A program made the position numbers and the translations under genes. DNA of 64,000 nucleotides from Selenomonadaceae bacterium (GTDB lineage Bacteria > Bacillota > Negativicutes > Selenomonadales > Selenomonadaceae). Within the stretch, counting starts at the first letter, position 1. Each line of letters begins with the position of its first letter. The notes beneath the pieces are model-generated. The model saw only the letters and a program-made list of their open reading frames with translations, was not told the DNA's origin and searched no databases. Location of the stretch: assembly GCA_017475745.1 (NCBI GenBank), contig JAFVEZ010000031.1:1-64000 (forward strand). Direction: 5' to 3'. Positions 1-8,886 of this stretch are shown here, one piece after another.

Positions 1-475
1 CCATGTGAATATAGCTGGTGATATTGCCCTTGGTCTAATAACGGACAAAACGACGAATAGAAATTTTCTCACCGATGGTTGCGGTTGCCTCTGTTACAAG
101 TTCATCAACGGTCTTGTCACCAATTTTGCTTGTATTGAGTGCGTCAACATCTTTTGTATCTGCTGTCGCAATGTGTTCAGCAATTTTCTTCTCAAGACTT
201 CTAAAGCCTTCATTGTTTGCTGCAAAGTCAGTTTCGCAGTTGACTTCCAGAAGAACTCCGATCTTAGAATCAGCGGAAACATAAGCGGCAACTGCACCTT
301 CAGCGGCAATGCGTCCAGATTTCTTTGCAGCCTTGGCAATGCCTTTCTCACGGAGCCAATCAGCTGCAGCCTTCTCGTCACCGTTAGTCTCAACAAGTGC
401 CTTCTTGCAATCCATCATACCTGCGCCGGTCTTCTCTCTCAAGTCTTTGACCATTGCAGCAGTAATTTGTGCCAT
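1..475 (-). CDS. tsf: Elongation factor Ts, cut by window edge and interrupted by an in-frame TAG
   Basis: EF-Ts is the guanine nucleotide exchange factor that recycles EF-Tu in translation. The N-terminal UBA-like domain (residues 1-50, with [13 protein letters not shown]) and the exchange motif ETDF (81-84) are intact. After residue 146 (RRFVRY) the frame meets TAG at 35-37. Beyond it the same frame continues as [11 protein letters not shown] to the window edge, which is normal EF-Ts sequence. EF-Ts usually has Glu or a similar residue here, so the codon looks like a GAG-to-TAG change. Start is ATG 475 with an AGGAGG site. It lies downstream of rpsB, the usual rpsB-tsf operon. Identity is certain; whether the stop is real is not. 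Confidence 0.9.
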
Positions 476-523
476 AACTTTAAATCCTCCTAAATTTCTC
501 TCATTTAAAGCCGTACTTGTAAA

Positions 524-1246
524 TTATTCCTCTTCAGCAACTTCATCTTCGGTTGTTGCGTCAAGCCCCTGGCGACCTTCAAGCACAGCGTCAGCCATAC
601 GCGCAGTGATGAGTTTTACCGCACGAATCGCGTCATCATTGCCTGGAATGACATAATCAATCTCGTCAGGATCGCAGTTTGTATCGACAATCGCTACAAT
701 AGGTACACCAAGTTTGCGAGCTTCGGCAACTGCAATGCGTTCTTTGCGTGGATCGACGATGAAGAGCGCGCCAGGCATTTTGTTCATATCTTTGATACCG
801 CCAAGATACTTTTCAAGCCTTGCCATCTCATGACGAAGCTGCATGACTTCTTTCTTGGTAAGTACGTCGAATGTGCCGTCTGCTTCCATCTCTTCGAGTT
901 CTTTGAGACGACCAATGCGCTTTTGGATTGTCTGAAAGTTGGTGAGCATACCACCAAGCCAGCGCTCATTGACGAAGAACTGACCAGCGCGGACAGCCTC
1001 TTCTTTGACGGCTTCTTGAGCCTGCTTCTTGGTACCGACGAAGAGGATCATCTTGCCTTCTTCAGCTACACTGCGAATGAAAGCATAAGCCTCGTCAACC
1101 TTCTTGACTGTCTTCTGAAGGTCGATAATATAGATACCATTACGCTCAGTGAAGATGTACTTCGCCATTTTAGGATTCCAGCGGCGGGTCTGATGACCAA
1201 AGTGAACGCCTGCTTCCAACAGTTGTTTCATTGAGATAACTGCCAT
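524..1246 (-). CDS. rpsB: 30S ribosomal protein S2
   Basis: Structural protein of the small ribosomal subunit, 240 residues. The family signatures are present: [20 protein letters not shown] at the N-terminus, [12 protein letters not shown] in the middle, and [20 protein letters not shown] near the end, followed by an acidic tail. The ATG at 1246 is chosen because AGGAGG lies just upstream and the family begins at this MAVISMK; an upstream in-frame start would add 18 unrelated residues. First gene of the rpsB-tsf pair, preceded by a leader of about 160 nt. Confidence 0.97.
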   Translation of the reverse strand: MAVISMKQLLEAGVHFGHQTRRWNPKMAKYIFTERNGIYIIDLQKTVKKVDEAYAFIRSVAEEGKMILFVGTKKQAQEAVKEEAVRAGQFFVNERWLGGMLTNFQTIQKRIGRLKELEEMEADGTFDVLTKKEVMQLRHEMARLEKYLGGIKDMNKMPGALFIVDPRKERIAVAEARKLGVPIVAIVDTNCDPDEIDYVIPGNDDAIRAVKLITARMADAVLEGRQGLDATTEDEVAEEE

Positions 1247-1406
1247 TTTAATATTCCTCCTGTTTTCTCTCGTGCAACTGCAACTTTTGTTATTGCCCAC
1301 AACTTACATAATTGAAGCTGAGACACACAAATTATCAAAGAATTTACCGTTGTCACCTCTTTCAAGGCACAGGAACGGTATCAGTCGCACGTGTTTTTAA
1401 ATAACG
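1247..1406 (-). promoter_or_regulatory. Long 5' leader of rpsB
   Basis: About 160 nt without an open frame between the inferred transcription start and the rpsB start codon. Ribosomal protein operons often carry autoregulatory leaders, so an S2-binding structure is possible. I did not recognise a named motif here. Confidence 0.35.
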
Positions 1407-1412
1407 ATAGTT

Positions 1413-1442
1413 ATTATAGCATATGAAATATTTCAAATGCAA
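1413..1442 (-). promoter_or_regulatory. rpsB-tsf promoter
   Basis: On the minus strand TTGCAT (1437-1442), an 18-nt spacer and TATAAT (1413-1418). Transcription from about 1406 gives an unusually long leader of about 160 nt before rpsB. Confidence 0.65.
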
Positions 1443-1458
1443 GCATTTTATTAAAATT

Positions 1459-2694
1459 TTACAAGCCGAGATATTTTCTCTGCTCATCGGTCAGTGTATC
1501 AATCTCAACGCCAAGTGCCTTCAATTTAATCTTGGCAATGTCAATGTTGATATTCTCCGGCAGCAGGTAAACATGATTTTGCATTGATTCATGGTTGTTG
1601 AGGATATGCAGCGCTGAGAAGAACTGCACCGCAAATGATAAATCCATAACCTCAGCAGGGTGACCATCGCCACTTGCCAAATTGACGAGTCTGCCTTCAG
1701 CCAACAGATAGACACGCTTGCCATTCTTGAGACTGAACTGCTCAATGTTAGGCTTGACGGTTTTACGCTCCGTGGAAAGAGCAGCAAGCTCAGGTATATT
1801 AATCTCAACATCAAAGTGGCCGGCATTGGCGAGCATTGCGCCTTCTTTCATCAGCTCAAAGTGATTCTTGTTGATAACATCACTGCAGCCCGTCAAAGTA
1901 AGGAACAAGTCGCCGATTTTAGCCGCTTCACTCATCGGCATGACTCTGAAACCGTCAAAGACAGCCTCAATGGACTTAATTGGATCGACCTCAGTGATGA
2001 CGACATTGGCACCCAAACCTCTTGCCCTCATTGCCGCGCCCTTGCCACACCAGCCATAACCTGCTATAACGACAGTCTTACCGGCAATGACGAGGTTAGT
2101 TGTCCTCATAATGCCATCGAAGGTTGACTGTCCCGTGCCGTAGCGGTTGTCGAAGAGAAACTTCATGTATGCGTCATTAGCAGCAATCATTGGAAAAGCA
2201 AGTTCACCGTCAGCGTCGAGCTTCTTGAGACGATTGACACCAGTAGTAGTTTCTTCGGAACCGCCGTAGAGATTAGCAATCAAGTCCTTGCGCTTAGTGT
2301 GAAGAAGGTGAACAAGATCGCCGCCGTCATCAATTATTATGTGAGGTGGATTCTCAAGGGATTTCTCAATATAGGTGAAGTATTCCTCATCGGAACAGGC
2401 GTGAGTCGCAAAGACATTGACGCCGCTCTGAGCAAGTCCGGCACAGACATCATCTTGAGTTGAGAGAGGATTTGATCCGCAGATTGAGACATTAGCACCG
2501 GCATTGTGAAAAACCTGTGCCATATAGGCCGTCTTTGCCTCAAGATGCAGGCAAATTGTGACATTCAGACCCGCAAAAGGTTTAGATTGACCGTATTTAT
2601 CGTTGATGTAATTCATCACTGGCATAAAATTCTTGACCCAGTTGATTTTATCGGCACCACTCGCCGCAAGTGACATATCTTTAACTATTGACAA
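1459..2694 (-). CDS. ahcY: Adenosylhomocysteinase
   Basis: Cytosolic NAD-dependent enzyme that hydrolyses S-adenosylhomocysteine to adenosine and homocysteine, removing the product inhibitor of methyltransferases. At 411 residues it is the short form. Visible motifs are HLEAKTA (51-57), DDGGD (122-126), SEETTTG (146-152), FDNRYGTGQS (181-190) and the NAD-binding loop AGYGWCGKG (211-219). The start is TTG at 2694, with GGAG eight bases upstream. It follows recX by 14 bases on the same strand, so it probably shares the recA transcript. Confidence 0.95.
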   Translation of the reverse strand: MSIVKDMSLAASGADKINWVKNFMPVMNYINDKYGQSKPFAGLNVTICLHLEAKTAYMAQVFHNAGANVSICGSNPLSTQDDVCAGLAQSGVNVFATHACSDEEYFTYIEKSLENPPHIIIDDGGDLVHLLHTKRKDLIANLYGGSEETTTGVNRLKKLDADGELAFPMIAANDAYMKFLFDNRYGTGQSTFDGIMRTTNLVIAGKTVVIAGYGWCGKGAAMRARGLGANVVITEVDPIKSIEAVFDGFRVMPMSEAAKIGDLFLTLTGCSDVINKNHFELMKEGAMLANAGHFDVEINIPELAALSTERKTVKPNIEQFSLKNGKRVYLLAEGRLVNLASGDGHPAEVMDLSFAVQFFSALHILNNHESMQNHVYLLPENINIDIAKIKLKALGVEIDTLTDEQRKYLGL

Positions 2695-2708
2695 TTAAAT
2701 CACTCCTA

Positions 2709-3185
2709 TCATTCGACTAAATCATTTTCAACATCAATTTTGAATTTATCAACAGCAGAAGTAATGACCGAATAGTCAAAACCTCTAGTATAAAGAAACT
2801 GCTGCATTTTTTTAACATCAGTAGGTTTTTTGAATTTCATTTGGAGCAAGCGAACAGCCGTAAGCTCTTCATGTTCCTCACAACTCTCAGGCTTGCATTT
2901 ATTAATCAGTTGTTCCTCAAAACCCAAGTTAAACAACTTGGCGCAAATCTGTCTGACAGAATAGCGCTCTGATTGATACATCAAATCAAATTGATTGCTG
3001 CAAGCTCGCTCATCATTAAGATAATTATATTTTTTGAGTTTTGCAATGGCTTCGTCAATGTCCTCTTGTGAATACTTGCGAGTAGCAAGTTTTTGACGTA
3101 GTCGCGCTTCACTGTGATCTTGACGCGCCAAGAGATCAACAGCACAGATGAGAGCTGTCCTATCAGGATTATTCTGTCTCTTCAC
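2709..3185 (-). CDS. recX: Regulatory protein RecX
   Basis: Small helical protein (158 residues) that caps or inhibits RecA filaments. The three-helix repeat pattern is visible: [17 protein letters not shown], then the [10 protein letters not shown] segment, then [12 protein letters not shown] near the end. The GTG start at 3185 lies inside the recA 3' end (17-bp overlap), so translation is probably coupled to recA. This is the usual recA-recX arrangement. Confidence 0.9.
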   Translation of the reverse strand: MKRQNNPDRTALICAVDLLARQDHSEARLRQKLATRKYSQEDIDEAIAKLKKYNYLNDERACSNQFDLMYQSERYSVRQICAKLFNLGFEEQLINKCKPESCEEHEELTAVRLLQMKFKKPTDVKKMQQFLYTRGFDYSVITSAVDKFKIDVENDLVE

Positions 3186-4284
3186 TGTTCGTGCCTTTTG
3201 CAGTTCCTACGTTCACATTCTCTTCATTATCTACATAATCAGGCTCATCGTAGTCTTCTGGCATTTCTTCAATCTCTTCTTCTTGCGGAATATTTATATC
3301 AAGACCTTCAAATACCTTGGTACGAACTTTATTTTCAAGTTCGGCAGCTTTGTCTGGGTGTGTCTTGAGGAAGTCTCTAAACTTTTCTTTGCCTTGAATA
3401 CGATCGCCGTTATAGGTGTAATAAGAGGCGCTCTTAGTAACAATTTCAGCATCTACACCCATATCAATTATGGCACCAAGCCTGGAGAAGCCCTCACCGT
3501 AGAGTATATCAAATTCAACTTGTTTAAGCGGTGGTGCAACTTTGTTCTTGGTGATTTTGACTTTAGTGCGATTGCCGACGACATCTGAACCCACTTTGAT
3601 TGCTTCGGCTTTGCGTACTTCCATACGAATTGTAGAATAAAACTTCAACGCCCTGCCACCAGTTGTAACTTCAGGATTGCCGAACATTACACCCACTTTT
3701 TCGCGTATCTGATTGATAAATATCGCTATAGTATTGGTTTTACTTATGTTACCGGCGAGTTTTCTCATTGCCTGTGACATCATTCTGGCATGAAGGCCAA
3801 CATGAGATGCACCCATATCGCCGTCAATCTCAGCTTGAGGAACAAGTGCCGCCACAGAATCAATAACTACTATGTCAATCGCAGAACTTCTAACCATGGA
3901 GTCAATTATCTCCAAAGCTTGTTCGCCAGAATCAGGCTGTGAGAAGATGAGAGAATTTATATCGACACCAATTCTCTTTGCGTATGAAGGATCCATTGCA
4001 TGTTCAGCATCAATAAATACAGCCGTTCCGCCTTGTCTCTGCACTTCAGCTATAATGTGGAGGGCAACTGTAGTCTTTCCGGAGGATTCCGGGCCGTAAA
4101 TTTCGATTATTCTTCCACGCGGCAGACCGCCAATTCCTACCGCTATATCAATCGGAAGTATTCCAGTCGAAACTACCTGCATTTTGATTTTTTTGCTGTC
4201 GTCGCCAAGGCGCATTATTGAGCCTTTTCCAAATTGTTTCTCTATTTGTTTCATTGCCGAGGACAACGCTTCTGTTCTATCCAT
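3169..4284 (-). CDS. recA: Recombinase RecA
   Basis: DNA-dependent ATPase for homologous recombination and SOS induction, 371 residues from ATG 4284. Walker A is GPESSGKT (64-71); [12 protein letters not shown] is the Walker B region, and [15 protein letters not shown] is loop L2. The C-terminal tail is strongly acidic, as usual. The ribosome site AGGAG lies 13 bases from this ATG. An in-frame GTG at 4296 is closer but overlaps the site, and the family begins at MDRTEAL. First gene of recA-recX-(ahcY). Confidence 0.97.
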   Translation of the reverse strand: MDRTEALSSAMKQIEKQFGKGSIMRLGDDSKKIKMQVVSTGILPIDIAVGIGGLPRGRIIEIYGPESSGKTTVALHIIAEVQRQGGTAVFIDAEHAMDPSYAKRIGVDINSLIFSQPDSGEQALEIIDSMVRSSAIDIVVIDSVAALVPQAEIDGDMGASHVGLHARMMSQAMRKLAGNISKTNTIAIFINQIREKVGVMFGNPEVTTGGRALKFYSTIRMEVRKAEAIKVGSDVVGNRTKVKITKNKVAPPLKQVEFDILYGEGFSRLGAIIDMGVDAEIVTKSASYYTYNGDRIQGKEKFRDFLKTHPDKAAELENKVRTKVFEGLDINIPQEEEIEEMPEDYDEPDYVDNEENVNVGTAKGTNSEETE

Positions 4285-4317
4285 TAAACATATCACTCTC
4301 CTAAACAAATTTGACTT

Positions 4318-4347
4318 ATTATATCATCTTGAAGATGTTCTGTCTAT
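4318..4347 (-). promoter_or_regulatory. recA promoter with a palindrome in the spacer
   Basis: Minus strand TAGACA, 17 bases, TATAAT just upstream of recA. The spacer holds the perfect palindrome CATCTTCAAGATG (plus coordinates 4325-4337). A repressor bound there would block RNA polymerase, so it is a candidate damage-response operator. It does not match the Bacillus-type GAAC-N4-GTTC LexA box. Confidence 0.55.
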
Positions 4348-4362
4348 CTTTCAGAAATATTT

Positions 4363-4956
4363 TTAATTTTTAAGAGCAAAGATGGTGATATTTAGACTAC
4401 AATTAAGCCATTCTCCGTCATCTTCGCTTGTTATGGAGACCTCTTCAATATGCATCAATCGCTCACTAGATTCCATTGATTCAAGAAATTTTATCAGCGA
4501 AATATAGCTGCTTTCTAGTTTAATACCAATGGGCAACTTGATTAAATTTCTTTCTTGATTATCAGCAACTTTCTCTGTGTTTTCACTATCAAGATTAGTC
4601 TTTGAATTGTCATATACAGGTTGAATTGAACCTGGTGTCAGTGAAATGATTTTAATTTGATTCTCAAGAGCCATTTTCTGCAAGAAGTCTACAAACTCAC
4701 CTTGATTCATTCTCTCAGGCAGTATCTTATTTGAGAGCTGAAACCGCTCCTCAAGTCTTTGCATGTACTCATCTAAATTTCCATATTTATTTTTATAATT
4801 TAGTATGTTGGTGCTGATTTGAGAGAGTTTTTGCCGCTCCAAATCAAGCTGTAGAATCTTTTGCTGTGCATATTTATGAGCGAATTGCCAGAAGAGAACT
4901 TCCAAAATGACACAAAAAAACAGAGAAACTGCCAGAGTTGTCTTATTAAAACTCAC
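4363..4956 (-). CDS. Type IV pilus assembly PilO-like protein
   Basis: 197 residues: one N-terminal membrane helix (TTLAVSLFFCVILEVLFWQF), a coiled-coil stretch (QQKILQLDLERQKLSQIS), then an alpha/beta domain with LPERMNQGEFVDFLQKMALENQIKI. This resembles PilO, the inner-membrane alignment protein of type IV pili and competence pseudopili. The GTG at 4956 is preferred over upstream starts because GGAG is eight bases away. It begins 16 bases after speE. pilT and comEA are elsewhere in the window, but no other pil genes adjoin, so the role is inferred from fold pattern only. Confidence 0.6.
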   Translation of the reverse strand: MSFNKTTLAVSLFFCVILEVLFWQFAHKYAQQKILQLDLERQKLSQISTNILNYKNKYGNLDEYMQRLEERFQLSNKILPERMNQGEFVDFLQKMALENQIKIISLTPGSIQPVYDNSKTNLDSENTEKVADNQERNLIKLPIGIKLESSYISLIKFLESMESSERLMHIEEVSITSEDDGEWLNCSLNITIFALKN

Positions 4957-4972
4957 TTCAATTACTCCACAA

Positions 4973-5824
4973 TCACTCCACGGCAGCCAAGAGGTCTTCG
5001 ACATACGTTGGCAAGGCAAATGCGCCGCGATGTAAGTGAACATTATAATAGCGAGTTTGTATGTTTAATGCCTTCCAAGACTCAAAGTCAACGCCGCGGA
5101 ATGGGTGATACTTCTTTGATGCAAATCCAAAGAGCCAATGTCCAGAAGGATAAGTCGGTATGTGAAGCTGATAGCAGCGACTAATTGGAAATGATGAAAC
5201 TATTCGCTTGTGAGCACGCTGCATTGCAACTGCGTCCTTGGAGTAGAATGGATTCTCATGTTGATTGACCATGATGCCGTCATCATGAAGAGCGTTGAAA
5301 CAGTTGCCGTAGAACTCTTTGGTAAAGAGTCCTTCACCAGGGCCAAATGGATCGGTTGAGTCAACAATGATTAAATCGTAAGAGTTAGTACAATGGCGGA
5401 TAAACTTTAAGCCGTCCTCAATGTGGATACTGACTTTGGGATTGTCAAGACAAGCGGCAGTCCTTGGAAGAAACTTTCTGCAGGCACGGACAACAACTTC
5501 GTCGATTTCAACCAAATCAATACTCTCAATCGTCTCATACTTCAAAAGCTCACGGACAGTACCACCATCGCCACCGCCGATCAAAAGTACTTTGCGAATA
5601 TTCGGATTCACACACATTGGTACATGTGAAATCATTTCATGATATATGAACTCGTCCTTCTCCGTCAGCATCATACAGCCATCAAGTATCAGAAACCGCC
5701 CGAACTCTTTGGACTCAAATATATCGACACGTTGAAACTCACTTTGCTCACTAAATAACTGCTTATCTACCTTTATCGAAAGCTTCACATTGGGCGTGTG
5801 CATTTCTGAAAACCATAATTCCAT
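4973..5824 (-). CDS. speE: Spermidine synthase
   Basis: Aminopropyltransferase making spermidine from putrescine and decarboxylated SAM, 283 residues. Visible are the SAM-binding loop LIGGGDGGTV (81-90), the acidic partner LVEIDEVVV, and DSTDPFGPGEGLF, which carries the catalytic Asp. The ATG at 5824 has GAGGAG eight bases upstream; a TTG six bases earlier is too close to that site. Upstream neighbour in the transcript is comEA. Confidence 0.95.
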   Translation of the reverse strand: MELWFSEMHTPNVKLSIKVDKQLFSEQSEFQRVDIFESKEFGRFLILDGCMMLTEKDEFIYHEMISHVPMCVNPNIRKVLLIGGGDGGTVRELLKYETIESIDLVEIDEVVVRACRKFLPRTAACLDNPKVSIHIEDGLKFIRHCTNSYDLIIVDSTDPFGPGEGLFTKEFYGNCFNALHDDGIMVNQHENPFYSKDAVAMQRAHKRIVSSFPISRCYQLHIPTYPSGHWLFGFASKKYHPFRGVDFESWKALNIQTRYYNVHLHRGAFALPTYVEDLLAAVE

Positions 5825-5852
5825 ATCCAAGACTCCTCTGATTAAAAACTTA

Positions 5853-6488
5853 TCACACTCTAAGACGATTTTTTAGCTTCTCAAAAGTCTTTACTCCAAT
5901 ACCGCGGACATTTTGTAATTCCTCAATGGATTTAAAAGCCCCATTAGCTTGGCGGTATTCTATAATCTTTGCCGCCATCTTTGGACCTATACCGCTTAAT
6001 GTCTGCAGTTCCTCTGGACCAGCTGTATTTATATTGACAATACTGCCACTATTATTAGATTTATTATTATCGCTGTTGTTTGTCTTATTGACAGTCGTGT
6101 CACTCGTTTGGTTTTGTACAGACTGCTCAACGACTTTTTCGGGAATACGAATATGTTGACCATCGCTGATCGTCTCTGCCAAGTTGATGTTGTCGACATC
6201 AGCAGTAGGCAAAAGTCCACCGCAAGTCTCTACGGCATCGGCAACCCTAAGCACTTTGTTTGCTTCAAGCTCAACCATGCCTGGCTTATTGACGCCACCG
6301 GTGACATAGACGAAGATAGTATTACTACCTGCATTATTGTCATCAATCGCCGAAACTCTATCATCATTTAAGACAGCTTTATCTAATTTGGAAATATGCT
6401 CACTTGTAGAGCTGCCGTAGATCGTACCGCCAAATACAGCTGCAGCAATCACAAGCAGAACAACCAGGGAATTTTTATACATGGGCAT
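5853..6488 (-). CDS. comEA: ComEA family competence DNA-binding protein
   Basis: 211 residues: one N-terminal membrane helix, an SLBB domain (FVYVTGGVNKPGMVEL, about residues 59-74), an Asn/Ser/Thr-rich linker, then a double helix-hairpin-helix (LQTLSGIGPKMAAKIIEYR; VRGIGVKTFEKLKN). ComEA binds incoming double-stranded DNA at the membrane during transformation. comEB-like dCMP deaminase is separate at 34 kb, and comEC is not in the window. Confidence 0.9.
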   Translation of the reverse strand: MPMYKNSLVVLLVIAAAVFGGTIYGSSTSEHISKLDKAVLNDDRVSAIDDNNAGSNTIFVYVTGGVNKPGMVELEANKVLRVADAVETCGGLLPTADVDNINLAETISDGQHIRIPEKVVEQSVQNQTSDTTVNKTNNSDNNKSNNSGSIVNINTAGPEELQTLSGIGPKMAAKIIEYRQANGAFKSIEELQNVRGIGVKTFEKLKNRLRV

Positions 6489-6504
6489 AAAATTACCTCG
6501 AAGT

Positions 6505-6945
6505 TTAGAAGTGATTCTCTAAACGCTGACGGGCAAGCTGCTCAAACTTGCCGCTGCCGAAGTTGACATAAGGTTTTATTGAAATGCCGCCACGTACACT
6601 GAAATCGCCTGTGACCTCAATGTATCGCGGATTGAGAAGTTTTATCAAGTCGCTGGCAATAGTGTTGACAACATCTTCATGAAAGGTACCGAAGTTTCTG
6701 AAACTCGTAAGGTAGAGCTTGAGACTCTTACTCTCGACGAGTTTTTTATCTGGAATGTAATTTATTATAATTGTCGCAAAGTCTGGTTGGTGAGTTATCG
6801 GACAAACGCAGGTAAATTCATCACAAACCAACTTAACAAAGTAATCACGCTCAAAGTTTTTATTGTCGATTGCTTCCAGGGTCTCCGGCGTGTAATTATA
6901 GACATAATTTGTTTCATTTCCCAAACTTTTGAGATTATTTGACAT
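6505..6945 (-). CDS. queF: NADPH-dependent 7-cyano-7-deazaguanine reductase QueF
   Basis: Reduces preQ0 to preQ1 in queuosine biosynthesis. This is the short (unimodular) form of 146 residues. The catalytic region [11 protein letters not shown] (46-56) supplies the active-site Cys48 and Asp55, and [15 protein letters not shown] is the NADPH motif. The usual CPxTGQPDF reads CPITHQPDF here, with His in place of Gly. [13 protein letters not shown] lies near the end. No other que genes are nearby. Confidence 0.93.
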   Translation of the reverse strand: MSNNLKSLGNETNYVYNYTPETLEAIDNKNFERDYFVKLVCDEFTCVCPITHQPDFATIIINYIPDKKLVESKSLKLYLTSFRNFGTFHEDVVNTIASDLIKLLNPRYIEVTGDFSVRGGISIKPYVNFGSGKFEQLARQRLENHF

Positions 6946-6966
6946 TTAGTTCGCCTCTCATTCCTT

Positions 6967-8739
6967 CTAACATTCCGAAGCAGCAGATTCTTCGTAATGC
7001 ATTGGACATTCATTGAATATAACTTTGTGTTCAGCAAGTTCTTCTAAATAAGGTTCCAAAAATTTCTCTTCAAAAATAGGAATTGGCTCAGGTCGTCCAA
7101 ATAGATAACCTTGAATTACATCGGCATTACATTGATTTTTCAACAGTTCATACTCAGTAAAACTCTCAACGCCTTCCAGACATACTTTCATTCCTATCGA
7201 ATGGCAAAGCATAATTGTATATTTGATTAGTTTGTAGTCAAATTCCGATTCCAGGACATTCTCAACGAAGGCGCGGTCAATCTTAACGAAATCACAATTC
7301 ATATACTTCATAGAAGACAACGAAGAGTTGCCGGTTCCAAAATCGTCAATGGCAATTTTTATTCCTTGTTGTCTGAAAGAATCGAATTGTTTATTAACAA
7401 AAGTCCAATCCGTGACAATTTTACTCTCTGTTAATTCTAAAATGAGAGCAGAGGGTGGCAACCCATAACGTCTTAGACAATCCACGACGAAATCACGAAA
7501 ACTTAAATCTCTTAGCTGCTCATAACTCAAATTGACGCTGATCTTGAAGTTAGAAATAACCTTACGCCATTTTTTAGTAATTTTCAAAGCTTCTTCGATT
7601 ATCCAACGACCAATAGGCAGGATTAATTTTGTCTCTTCCAAGATAGGCACAAATTCTTGAGGAGCAACCATTTTGCCACGAGGATTGCGCCACCTGAGCA
7701 GTGCTTCTGCACCCAAAAGACTTCGATTATGCGCGCAAACTTGCGGCTGAAAGTAAAGTTCAAAGTCAGTGCAGCCATTCTCTACGCTCTTTCGGAGATA
7801 TTCTCTAATATAGAGCGAACGAACCCAGCGATTATACTGTTCCTTAGTAAATACAACATTTCGATTTTTGCCATCACGTTTTGCCAAGTCCATTGCTGCC
7901 TCGGCATGCTTATGCAAAACCAAATAGTCACGGCCCGACTGAGGATAGAAGACCGTGCCGGAAGAAATAGTACAAAAGAATGAGCGCCCATTAATGATTT
8001 TAGGATTCACTAATGCCTTCTGGATATTTGAAAACAATGATTCAATATCCTCTTCACTTGCACCCGGAAATACCACTGCAAAAGTATCGCCGTCCAACTT
8101 AAAGAGCTTGAGATTGTAAGGTAAGAGCAAGGAGACTTTATCGGCAACATGTTTGAGTATCATATCACCAACAGCACGGTTATGAGCTTCATTTATGATT
8201 TTAAAGTTATCAAGTCCAAAGAGGAAGATGGCACCTTCGATATGGTTTTCTCGACAATTCAACAGGACATTCTTCACTTCTTGCTCGAATTGATATTTAT
8301 TAAGCAAACCTGTTACTTCGTCTGCATCATTCTGCGCCGCCATTTTAGTCATCACACCGACAAATATTATAGCATTACCGTTGCTGTCATAGCCTAGCCT
8401 GGCTCGCGTGCGTATCCAAATAAAGTTACCTTTACGATTCCTTATTCTATTTTCAGCTACAAATTCAGGTGGATCGTGATTGAGCATGGTATTTTCAAAA
8501 TTGATGATATACTCCGGCTGCTCCTCTTTATGAATTAATGGAAACCAGTATTCACTTATATTATTTATTACTTCGCCTGGAAGATTGAAATCCATAGCAA
8601 AATTAGGCGTTACAAGCGCCGTGCTAGTTTTCAAGTCGACAATAAACATATAGTTATCTGTTACCGACTTCATTACATCGAACAGGAATTTAAAACGATT
8701 TAGAGTTGGTGTCAGTGCTATGCGTGAAGATTTTTTCAT
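6967..8739 (-). CDS. PAS-GGDEF-EAL cyclic-di-GMP phosphodiesterase
   Basis: 590-residue signalling protein with a PAS-like sensor (about residues 15-135), a GGDEF domain and a C-terminal EAL domain. The GGDEF signature is degenerate (KLDGDTFAVVF instead of GGDEF), so cyclase activity is unlikely. The EAL domain keeps GAEALLRW, the DDFGTG loop and LEGVES, so c-di-GMP hydrolysis is likely. No membrane helix is evident. The ATG at 8739 follows GGTGAT; an upstream in-frame start would add 22 residues. Confidence 0.88.
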   Translation of the reverse strand: MKKSSRIALTPTLNRFKFLFDVMKSVTDNYMFIVDLKTSTALVTPNFAMDFNLPGEVINNISEYWFPLIHKEEQPEYIINFENTMLNHDPPEFVAENRIRNRKGNFIWIRTRARLGYDSNGNAIIFVGVMTKMAAQNDADEVTGLLNKYQFEQEVKNVLLNCRENHIEGAIFLFGLDNFKIINEAHNRAVGDMILKHVADKVSLLLPYNLKLFKLDGDTFAVVFPGASEEDIESLFSNIQKALVNPKIINGRSFFCTISSGTVFYPQSGRDYLVLHKHAEAAMDLAKRDGKNRNVVFTKEQYNRWVRSLYIREYLRKSVENGCTDFELYFQPQVCAHNRSLLGAEALLRWRNPRGKMVAPQEFVPILEETKLILPIGRWIIEEALKITKKWRKVISNFKISVNLSYEQLRDLSFRDFVVDCLRRYGLPPSALILELTESKIVTDWTFVNKQFDSFRQQGIKIAIDDFGTGNSSLSSMKYMNCDFVKIDRAFVENVLESEFDYKLIKYTIMLCHSIGMKVCLEGVESFTEYELLKNQCNADVIQGYLFGRPEPIPIFEEKFLEPYLEELAEHKVIFNECPMHYEESAASEC

Positions 8740-8828
8740 TACAATCACCGATAATTCATTCTGCAAAAATGCTGTATTTTTTTCTTTAATTTTAGCATGT
8801 ACCATTGAGATTCTAAATTGCTTATATA

Positions 8829-8857
8829 AGTTTATCCTTAAATATATGTTTCGTCAA
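8829..8857 (-). promoter_or_regulatory. Promoter of the PAS-GGDEF-EAL gene
   Basis: Minus strand TTGACG (8852-8857), 17 bases, TAAACT (8829-8834), about 90 bases before the start codon. Confidence 0.55.
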
Positions 8858-8886
8858 GGTATTATATTATTCTTTTTAGTTTTAGT

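Noticed and set aside
1-475. Reassignment of TAG to a sense codon to explain the tsf interruption
   Set aside because: rph (22814) and purC (47771) end in TAG at the family's normal length, so TAG works as a stop here.
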